Origin: Rhodobacteraceae bacterium UBA2553
GTDB lineage: Bacteria > Pseudomonadota > Alphaproteobacteria > Rhodobacterales > Rhodobacteraceae
DNA: 11,692 nt
NCBI GenBank assembly: GCA_002340515.1
Contig: DDMF01000100.1
Location: 703 to 12,394, forward strand
Direction of reading: 5' to 3'
Shown here one piece after another: positions 6,598 to 11,692 of this stretch. Each line of letters begins with the position of its first letter. Position 1 is the stretch's first letter. The notes beneath the pieces were generated by a model that was given only the letters and a program-made list of their open reading frames with translations, did not search any database and had not been told where the DNA came from. The translations under genes were made by a program, and so were the position numbers.

Positions 6598-8871
6598 ATG
6601 GCAGAAAGCCAACAAAGCGACAGCCGCAAACTGCTGGTCAGCCTGCGCGAGACCTTGGCCGCCGCTTCGGAAGGTCAGGAACGCCTGGACCGCATCACCT
6701 CGTTGATTGCCGATAGTCTTGGGGTTGAGGTCTGTTCGATCTATTTGTTTCGCGACAAAGAAACACTAGAGCTTTGTGCCACCGAAGGGCTGAACGCCGA
6801 AGCGGTCCACCAAACCCGGATGCGCGTTGGCGAGGGGCTGGTGGGGCGTGTGGCCAAAAGCGGTACACCGATCAACACCACCGATGCGCCTTCGACCAAA
6901 GGGTTTCGCTATATGCCCGAAACCGGCGAAGAGGTGTTTTCCAGCTTCCTCGGCGTCCCGATCCAGCGTCTTGGTGAAAATCTGGGCGTCTTGGTGATCC
7001 AATCCCGCGACCCGCGCGAATTTTCTGCGGACGAGCTTTATGGCATCGAAGTGGTGGCCATGGTGTTGGCCGAAATGACCGAGCTGGGCGCCTTTGTTGG
7101 CGAAGGCGCGGCCATGTCGGCATTGCACCAACGCCCCGCAACCTTTCAAGGCATGATTGGACAAGAGGGCGCCGCCGAAGGTCATGTCTGGCTGCATGAA
7201 CCGCGTGTTGTTGTCACCAATCCGGTGGCAGACGACCCGGATGTGGAACTGACCCGCCTGACCGAAGCGGTGGAAGAATTGCGCCTGAAGGTGGATGAAC
7301 TGTTGGCCACGGCGCAGATCACCGCAAAACCCAAAGATAAAGAGCAGATGCAAGTGCTCGAAGCCTACCGGATGTTTGCCAATTCCAAAGGCTGGATGCG
7401 CCGGATGGAAGAGGACATCGCGCGGGGTCTGTCCGCCGAAGCGGCTGTGGAAAAAGAACAATCCGCCGCACGCGCCCGCATGAGCCAGGTGCCGGACCCC
7501 TACTTGCGCGAACGCCTTCATGACCTTGATGATCTTTCCAATCGGCTGTTGCGCATTCTCACCGGGCAAGGGGGGGAAACGGGCGCCGAAATGCCGGAAA
7601 ACCCCATTCTGGTGGCCACCAATATCGGCCCAGGCGAGCTGTTGGAATATGGGCGTGGGCTGCGCGGGATCATCCTTGAAGAAGGATCGGTTGCAAGCCA
7701 TGCTGCCATTGTCGCGCGCGCGCTTGCCATCCCGCTTGTGGTGCAAGCGGGCCGTATCGCAACCGAGGCGCTGAATGGCGACCATGTGCTGGTCGACGGC
7801 GAACATGGCACCATCCATCTGCGTCCCGAAGAAAGCATAATCGGTGCCTTTCGTGACAAGATGGCGATGGAGGCGGAACAACAGGAACGCTATCACTCGC
7901 TGCGCGACAAACCTGCGGTGGGCTTATGTGGGACCGAAGTAAAGCTGCATATGAATGCGGGCCTGATGGCCGATCTGCCCAGCCTGGAAAATTCCGGCGC
8001 TGAGGGGGTTGGACTGTTTCGCACCGAGCTGCAATTCCTGACGGTTTCAAAAATTCCGCGCCGGGGCGAATTGGTCAACACCTATTCGCGCGTGATGGAT
8101 GCCGCCAAAGGCAAACGCATCGTGTTTCGCACCCTCGATATCGGGTCCGACAAGGTGCTGCCGTACATGAACCCGCTGGACGAACCGAACCCCGCTTTGG
8201 GCTGGCGCGCAATCCGCGTCGGGCTGGACAAACCCGGTGTGATGCGGATGCAATTGCAGGCCTTGATCCGAGCCGCCGCCGGGCGAAATCTCTCGGTCAT
8301 GTTCCCGTTCATTGCCCAGCAGGACGAGTTCAGGGACGCCCGCGAAATGCTGTTGGCTGAGATAGAGCGTGAACGCAAGCTTGGCCATAAGCTGCCGGCC
8401 GATGTGGAAATCGGCGCGATGTTGGAAACCCCTTCCATGGTGTTTGCACCGCGTCAATTCTTTGAAATGGCAGACTTTATTTCCATCGGCGGCAATGACC
8501 TGAAACAGTTTTTCTATGCGGCGGACCGCGAAAATGAACGGGTGCGCCGCCGGTATGACACGCTGAATGTCAGCTTTTTGAACCTGATCGAAGAGATCGT
8601 GATGCGCTGTGCCGAAGTGGGCACGCCGCTGAGTTTTTGCGGCGAAGATGCCGGGCGTCCGATCGAGGCCGCCTGTTTCACCGCCCTTGGCATGCGCAAC
8701 CTTTCTATGCGCCCTGCCTCAATTGGTCCGGTGAAAAACCTGATCCGCCGGATCAATGTGCAAGAGCTGCGCGCCTGCATTGACGATGCGCGCCTGTCAG
8801 GGGAACAATCCGTGCGCCCCGAGGTTGTCAATTGGCTATCCCGAAATCGACGGAGTTTTCACGACGTTTAA
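6598..8871 (+). CDS. ptsP: Phosphoenolpyruvate--protein phosphotransferase PtsP (enzyme I-Ntr)
   Basis: First component of the nitrogen-related PTS: it autophosphorylates from PEP and passes phosphate to NPr and then EIIA-Ntr, a regulatory relay that moves no sugar. The 757-aa product has an N-terminal GAF domain (about 20-155), a PEP-utiliser N-terminal/HPr-binding region (about 170-300), a mobile swivel domain with phospho-accepting H368 in SVASHAAIVARAL, and a PEP-binding TIM barrel (about 430-730). In the barrel, GLFRTELQFL, FRTLDIGSDK, IGAMLETPSMVF, IGGNDLKQF and catalytic C681 in LSFCGEDAGR are all visible, so the enzyme looks intact. The GAF domain in E. coli enzyme I-Ntr responds to glutamine and 2-oxoglutarate; whether this one does is inference. 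From memory, lysC-ptsP adjacency is common in alphaproteobacteria; here two genes separate them. The Shine-Dalgarno is GGGGGA, 7 nt before the ATG. Confidence 0.95.
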   Translation: MAESQQSDSRKLLVSLRETLAAASEGQERLDRITSLIADSLGVEVCSIYLFRDKETLELCATEGLNAEAVHQTRMRVGEGLVGRVAKSGTPINTTDAPSTKGFRYMPETGEEVFSSFLGVPIQRLGENLGVLVIQSRDPREFSADELYGIEVVAMVLAEMTELGAFVGEGAAMSALHQRPATFQGMIGQEGAAEGHVWLHEPRVVVTNPVADDPDVELTRLTEAVEELRLKVDELLATAQITAKPKDKEQMQVLEAYRMFANSKGWMRRMEEDIARGLSAEAAVEKEQSAARARMSQVPDPYLRERLHDLDDLSNRLLRILTGQGGETGAEMPENPILVATNIGPGELLEYGRGLRGIILEEGSVASHAAIVARALAIPLVVQAGRIATEALNGDHVLVDGEHGTIHLRPEESIIGAFRDKMAMEAEQQERYHSLRDKPAVGLCGTEVKLHMNAGLMADLPSLENSGAEGVGLFRTELQFLTVSKIPRRGELVNTYSRVMDAAKGKRIVFRTLDIGSDKVLPYMNPLDEPNPALGWRAIRVGLDKPGVMRMQLQALIRAAAGRNLSVMFPFIAQQDEFRDAREMLLAEIERERKLGHKLPADVEIGAMLETPSMVFAPRQFFEMADFISIGGNDLKQFFYAADRENERVRRRYDTLNVSFLNLIEEIVMRCAEVGTPLSFCGEDAGRPIEAACFTALGMRNLSMRPASIGPVKNLIRRINVQELRACIDDARLSGEQSVRPEVVNWLSRNRRSFHDV

Positions 8872-8893
8872 CCGTTTGTTTAGCATTTTCCCA

Positions 8894-8930
8894 CCAACAT
8901 GAAGCTCTGAAAAGGAGAGGTTCATGTTGG
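8894..8930 (+). promoter_or_regulatory. Hairpin sequestering a start codon, Shine-Dalgarno in the loop
   Basis: A perfect 10-bp inverted repeat, CCAACATGAA (8894-8903) and TTCATGTTGG (8921-8930), encloses a 17-nt loop holding AAAAGGAGAGG. The ATG of the following ORF (8924-8926) lies inside the 3' arm, so folding would expose the Shine-Dalgarno but hide the start codon. The 5' arm itself contains an ATG at 8899 that opens a three-codon frame (M-K-L-stop, 8899-8910). There is no T run on either strand, so it is not an intrinsic terminator. Translational control is inference. Confidence 0.55.
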
Positions 8931-9370
8931 CGACAATGCTCACCCTGCTTAGCTCGGTTGTTTTGATGGGGCTATTGCGACAATTCACCCGTAACCGCAG
9001 CCGGTTACGGCAGGCAGACCCTTATGGGCGTGCGCCGCATCACATTCCGTTAAGTGCACAAAAAACAGGGTACAATCGACGCCATCTGGCGCGGTCTAAA
9101 TCTAATATTCCTCACCGTATTCCCGGACTGTCATGGCTGCTGCGCCGCGCCTCTGTCCTGCAGCAGACGGTGACAGGGGCGTCACAAGTACCCCGAGAAT
9201 CGCTCCACACGGCCCGTCACTCCGGCCCAGGCACCTGGTTGCAGCTCCAGCCCCAAAACGCGGTCAGGGTTGGTGGGCGGCGGCATGATCACCCCGTGCA
9301 AGATCACAAAGCCGAACCGGCGGTAATAGGGGGCATCCCCCACCAACATGACACGAGCCCACCCATCTGA
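8924..9370 (+). CDS. Doubtful small ORF, possible membrane-anchored basic protein
   Basis: A 148-aa open frame that I do not recognise. It has a very good Shine-Dalgarno (AAAAGGAGAGG, directly upstream) and an N-terminus with one hydrophobic segment (about residues 5-18, LLSSVVLMGLL) followed by a strongly basic stretch (RQFTRNRSRLRQ), as in a single-span inner-membrane protein. Against it, the last 63 codons (from 9182) run antisense through the 3' end of the GNAT gene, which ends where its family should. The real product may therefore be shorter: a slip into the next frame would end it at TGA 9171-9173, giving roughly 82 residues. It could also be a decayed gene. It begins 52 bp after ptsP and might be co-transcribed with it. 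Confidence 0.35.
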   Translation: MLATMLTLLSSVVLMGLLRQFTRNRSRLRQADPYGRAPHHIPLSAQKTGYNRRHLARSKSNIPHRIPGLSWLLRRASVLQQTVTGASQVPRESLHTARHSGPGTWLQLQPQNAVRVGGRRHDHPVQDHKAEPAVIGGIPHQHDTSPPI

Positions 9371-9709
9371 TCTTGCCTTGTCCAAGCTGCCTTGGATCAA
9401 AAGCCCTCCCAACCCCTCGCCTTGCCGGGTCGGATGAACCGCAACGGGGCCAAGCAACAACGCGGTCGGAGCGACGGGGGTTTCGGTGAAACCATCCGTG
9501 TTCGGCGCAATTGTGATCGGCCAATAGCGAATGGCACCTGACAAGATCCCATCGCCGTCGCGCGCGACCAACGACAAGCTTTTTACCGGCGGCACCGTAT
9601 TGCGCAACCTATACGACGAAAGCGCTTCGCGCCCCGGCGCAAAGCAGGTGTCATAAAGGCCTTCAACCTCCCACCAATCCTCGTCTGTCTCTACCGAAAG
9701 CGTATACAA
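9182..9709 (-). CDS. GNAT family N-acetyltransferase (YhbS-like)
   Basis: A 175-aa single-domain GCN5-related acetyltransferase that should transfer acetyl from acetyl-CoA to an unknown amine. Motif A spans about 85-104 (LLGPVAVHPTRQGEGLGGLL), with the pyrophosphate-binding loop QGEGLG at 96-101. Motif B is LVGDAPYYRRFGF (122-134), a signature of the COG3153/YhbS-like group. The N-terminal CFAPGREALSSYRLR also fits that group, and the C-terminus (PGAWAGVTGRVERF) closes as expected. The only usable start is TTG at 9707-9709, because an in-frame stop lies 30 bp upstream and no ATG or GTG intervenes. A modest GGG lies about 9 nt before it. The gene is divergent from the flavin-reductase gene across 81 bp. 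The substrate is unknown. Confidence 0.87.
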   Translation of the reverse strand: MYTLSVETDEDWWEVEGLYDTCFAPGREALSSYRLRNTVPPVKSLSLVARDGDGILSGAIRYWPITIAPNTDGFTETPVAPTALLLGPVAVHPTRQGEGLGGLLIQGSLDKARSDGWARVMLVGDAPYYRRFGFVILHGVIMPPPTNPDRVLGLELQPGAWAGVTGRVERFSGYL

Positions 9710-9790
9710 CGGTGTTTTCCCTACTGCCTCTTTCCCTCACTCCCCCAATGCTGCTAGCAAAAGGAGCGGACTGAGAAAAGAGAGAAGCGC

Positions 9791-10396
9791 GTGTTTTATC
9801 AACCAAAAAATGGCCACGGCCTGCCCCATAACCCATTTAACGCGGTGATCACCCCGCGCCCCATTGCGTGGATCTCGACCCGCGGGCCGGATGGCCGTGA
9901 CAACCTTGCGCCGTATTCCTTTTTCAACGGCGTCGCCTATGACCCTCCGCAAGTGATGTTTGCGAGCACTTCGGGCAAATCTGATCGGAATCTAGGCAAG
10001 GACAGTTTGGACAATATTGATAAAACCGGTGTGTTTTGCATCCATATTGTTGCTGAAGACATGATGGACGCGATGAATGCCACGTCAGGCGCCTATGCGC
10101 GCGACGTGGATGAATTCACCCATGCAGGTCTTGATCGGGTTGCCTGCGAGCTGATTGAGTGCGCTCGTCTGCCCGCGGCCCCTGCCGCTTTAGAATGTAA
10201 ACTAACCCAGATCACCCGGCTGCCGGGTGAAGAGAACCTGGTCTGTTTTGGCGAGGTGGTTGGTGTGCATCTGCGTGATGATTGCCTGGTGGACGGGATC
10301 TTTGACGTCACCCGTTTTCGCCCGCTCGCGCGCCTTGGATATCGTGATTATACCGTGGTGAAAGATGTTTTCAGCCTGACCCGCCCGGGGGAATAA
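9791..10396 (+). CDS. Flavin reductase-like (FMN-binding split-barrel) family protein
   Basis: A 201-aa cytoplasmic protein of the flavin reductase-like domain family, which bind FMN and often reduce it with NAD(P)H or act as small oxidoreductases. The start FYQPKNGHGLPHNPFNAVI, then PRPIAWIST (22-30) and LAPYSFFNGVAYDPP (39-53), is the typical flavin-site region. GVFCIHIV (80-87) and FGEVVGVHL (153-161) are later barrel strands. GTG 9791 is the only possible start: an in-frame TAG sits at 9755-9757 with no ATG, GTG or TTG between. The local Shine-Dalgarno is weak (AAAGAGAGAAG), and a stronger AAGGAG at 9761 is too far away. The stop codon lies in the first copy of a triplicated 12-bp repeat. 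The physiological substrate is unknown. Confidence 0.87.
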   Translation: MFYQPKNGHGLPHNPFNAVITPRPIAWISTRGPDGRDNLAPYSFFNGVAYDPPQVMFASTSGKSDRNLGKDSLDNIDKTGVFCIHIVAEDMMDAMNATSGAYARDVDEFTHAGLDRVACELIECARLPAAPAALECKLTQITRLPGEENLVCFGEVVGVHLRDDCLVDGIFDVTRFRPLARLGYRDYTVVKDVFSLTRPGE

Positions 10397-10422
10397 CAGG
10401 GGGAATAACAGGGGGAATAACC
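10387..10422 (+). repeat. Three tandem 12-bp units spanning the stop codon
   Basis: GGGGGAATAACA occurs at 10387-10398 and 10399-10410, then GGGGGAATAACC at 10411-10422. The unit is a multiple of three, so each copy repeats the final Gly-Glu-stop codons of the flavin-reductase gene in frame, giving three consecutive in-frame TAA codons. It looks like recent replication slippage. Confidence 0.9.
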
Positions 10423-10489
10423 GGGGTCATCCCAACAGATCCCGCGCTGTTTTAATAAAAATGTAACGAGCGGCGCGGTAATTTGGTCC

Positions 10490-10939
10490 ATGTTTCATGC
10501 GATCCTCCACAGCCTCAGCTTGCTTTTGCCCGCCCTCATTCCGTCTTGGCGGTTTTTCAAGGCGGTACAGCCCTCGCCACGGGTGGAATGGGGGATCACC
10601 TCCTCCACCCAAAGGATTGAAAACTGGCAGGAATATCGCCCCCGCCCGGCACAATTGAACGCGATGCAGATGGTGCGGAGGATGTTTTGGAACGCGGCAT
10701 GGAATGAAAGCCTGTTTCTGGTCAGCCTGTCAGAACGGTTGATGGGGACCGGAAGTGGGCACAGCCTGACCGAGCTGACCGAGCGCATCAGCCGTGATAT
10801 TGCCGCGCAAATCCCCTACCCTCCCATGGGAACCTTCTGGCAATTTCGACTGATTTTTATGGATCGGGACGGCGATCAGGTGACACGTCACATCACCTAT
10901 CAATCCGACTTGATCAGATTGCACCCCCATGAGTTTTGA
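10490..10939 (+). CDS. Uncharacterised protein coupled to an HTTM-like membrane protein
   Basis: A 149-aa protein I do not recognise. One hydrophobic N-terminal segment (about residues 3-18) is followed by SWRFFKAVQPSPRVEW (19-34), then a soluble part with several tryptophans (W34, W46, W67, W71, W117). The C-terminal half looks like a beta-rich domain (FWQFRLIFMDRDGDQ, then HITYQSDLIRL). The topology suggests a single-span protein with its domain on one side of the membrane, or a signal-anchor protein. Its last 11 bp overlap the start of the next gene, so the two are almost certainly translationally coupled and probably act together. The Shine-Dalgarno at ATG 10490 is poor and no better in-frame upstream start exists. 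A small accessory protein beside HTTM-type genes is plausible but not proven. Confidence 0.75.
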   Translation: MFHAILHSLSLLLPALIPSWRFFKAVQPSPRVEWGITSSTQRIENWQEYRPRPAQLNAMQMVRRMFWNAAWNESLFLVSLSERLMGTGSGHSLTELTERISRDIAAQIPYPPMGTFWQFRLIFMDRDGDQVTRHITYQSDLIRLHPHEF

Positions 10940-11621
10940 AACCGCCCTTCGCCTGACCGAGATCCTGATGGCGCTCGCATTTTTGCAAGCAAGTTCAGAG
11001 CATCTGGCCGGCCCGCCCCGTGACCGCATGCTTTTTAGCATAAGGATCATTCTGTCGGTGCTGCTTTTGATGGGCGTCATGGTGCCCTGGGTTCTGGCCG
11101 CACTTTGCCTGCTTGCGCTGATCATTTTGCACCGGTTTCAAGGGCCATATAATGGCGGCAGTGACAAGATGGGCCTGTTGGTCCTGACCTGTCTCACACT
11201 GGCCCATTTTGTCCCTGACCCGGTGTGGAAAGAGCGAATGCTGGGATATCTCGCGGTGCAATTGGTGCTGTGTTATTTCATTTCAGGCGAAATTAAGATC
11301 ATCAATTCAGAATGGCGCCGCGGCCGTGCATTGCAAGATGTGTTTCGGTTTTCCGCCTATCCGGTCAGCGAAGGGTTGCGCGATTTTGCCAATTGGCCCC
11401 GACTGTTATGGGGTATGTCCTGGGCTGTTATGTTGTTTGAAGTGCTGTTTCCGATCGCATTGCTGGCGCAATCCTGGCTGATCCTTGCGCTCTGCATTGC
11501 CGCCCTGTTTCATCTCGCAAACGCGATCTTCTTTGGGCTCAACCGGTTTTTCTGGATCTGGATCAGCGCCTATCCGTCGCTTTTGTGGTTTCAGGACCGG
11601 ATTTTCAACGGTGCGATCTAA
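10929..11621 (+). CDS. HTTM-like multi-span membrane protein
   Basis: A 230-aa, very hydrophobic integral membrane protein with about seven membrane segments (roughly 5-23, 35-52, 54-69, 82-95, 104-120, 158-180, 182-203, and perhaps 207-220). It resembles the HTTM (horizontally transferred transmembrane) superfamily, which includes the membrane part of vitamin K-dependent gamma-carboxylase. The shared-looking marks are a YNGGSDKM loop (74-81), SGEIKI followed by EWRRGRAL (119-134), and a late FHLANAIFFGL helix (194-204). It lacks the large lumenal domain of true gamma-carboxylases, so it is a short, single-domain form of unknown activity. ATG 10929 lies inside the upstream gene's end (11-bp overlap), implying coupling. 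The family call is from memory of motif patterns, so moderate. Confidence 0.7.
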   Translation: MSFETALRLTEILMALAFLQASSEHLAGPPRDRMLFSIRIILSVLLLMGVMVPWVLAALCLLALIILHRFQGPYNGGSDKMGLLVLTCLTLAHFVPDPVWKERMLGYLAVQLVLCYFISGEIKIINSEWRRGRALQDVFRFSAYPVSEGLRDFANWPRLLWGMSWAVMLFEVLFPIALLAQSWLILALCIAALFHLANAIFFGLNRFFWIWISAYPSLLWFQDRIFNGAI

Positions 11622-11622
11622 A

Positions 11623-11663
11623 GCGTTTCGGTTTTAACCTGACACTGGGGAAATCCGAAACGC
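11623..11663 (+). repeat. Palindromic intergenic element after the HTTM-like gene
   Basis: A perfect 9-bp inverted repeat (GCGTTTCGG at 11623-11631, CCGAAACGC at 11655-11663) starts 2 bp after the stop codon. Three further T-A pairs extend the stem (11632-11634 with 11651-11653) past a one-base bulge. The sequence resembles short dispersed palindromes beginning GCGTTTCG that I associate with Roseobacter-group and other alphaproteobacterial intergenic regions; that recollection is unverified. It may act as a transcript 3'-end stabiliser. Confidence 0.55.
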
Positions 11664-11677
11664 GGTAAGAGATATCA

Positions 11678-11692
11678 ATGTCGTGGGCGTTT
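11678..11692 (+). CDS. Possible start of a downstream gene (truncated by window end)
   Basis: ATG 11678 opens the frame MSWAF up to the window edge, with a modest purine-rich stretch (TAAGAGA, 11666-11672) at suitable spacing. Too little is visible to name it or be sure it is a gene. Confidence 0.2.

Noticed and set aside
6766..7896. Minus-strand open frame of 376 aa opposite ptsP
   Set aside because: Antisense shadow of an intact ptsP; it is His/Phe-rich low-information sequence with no start signal.
8899..8910. Three-codon frame M-K-L-stop as a real leader peptide
   Set aside because: It has no Shine-Dalgarno of its own, and its ATG arises automatically because both hairpin arms contain CATG; kept only as a remark on the hairpin.
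8894..8930. Reading the hairpin after ptsP as the ptsP intrinsic terminator
   Set aside because: No T run follows the stem on either strand, and the loop carries a Shine-Dalgarno; a start-codon hairpin explains it better.
10434..10453. Possible terminator after the flavin-reductase gene (AACAG...CTGTT then TTA)
   Set aside because: The stem is only 5 bp with an 8-nt loop and barely any T run; too weak to call.

Overview
The window looks like chromosome from a marine alphaproteobacterium of the Rhodobacteraceae (Roseobacter group). This rests on moderate GC content, family-typical protein sequences, and the neighbourhood of a DUF1178 protein, lysC and a GAF-containing ptsP, an order I remember as recurrent in alphaproteobacteria. 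No sequence search was possible, so the taxonomy is inference.

Layout. Positions 1-110 are a short leader with a small hairpin and a duplicated 13-mer. Next comes metG (111-1829, +), then a 200-bp gap carrying a stem-loop and a promoter-like segment flanked by an inverted repeat. A small Nudix hydrolase (2031-2540, +), a DUF1178 protein (2633-3106, +) and aspartate kinase lysC (3269-4504, +) follow. lysC ends at a clear intrinsic terminator. A cysteine synthase (4705-5778, -) converges on lysC and has its own terminator. A small DUF4260 membrane protein (5944-6345, +) comes next, then ptsP (6598-8871, +), encoding enzyme I of the nitrogen PTS. After ptsP lies an unusual hairpin enclosing the start codon of a doubtful small ORF (8924-9370, +). 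That ORF runs antisense into a GNAT acetyltransferase (9182-9709, -). The GNAT gene is divergent from a flavin-reductase-like protein (9791-10396, +). The window closes with an overlapping pair: an unknown 149-aa protein (10490-10939) and a 230-aa multi-span membrane protein resembling the HTTM family (10929-11621). A palindromic element and perhaps the first codons of another gene follow.

How it fits together. Most genes are housekeeping: translation (MetG), the aspartate amino-acid pathway (LysC), sulfur assimilation (cysteine synthase) and nitrogen/phosphate-state signalling (PtsP). I see no defence system, mobile element, CRISPR array or RNA gene, and no convincing undescribed multi-gene system. 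The best second-look items are: (1) a strong internal Shine-Dalgarno and ATG inside lysC that would yield a separate regulatory beta subunit; (2) the perfect 10-bp inverted repeat that puts the start codon after ptsP into a stem with the ribosome-binding site in the loop; and (3) the overlapping HTTM-like gene pair of unknown function.
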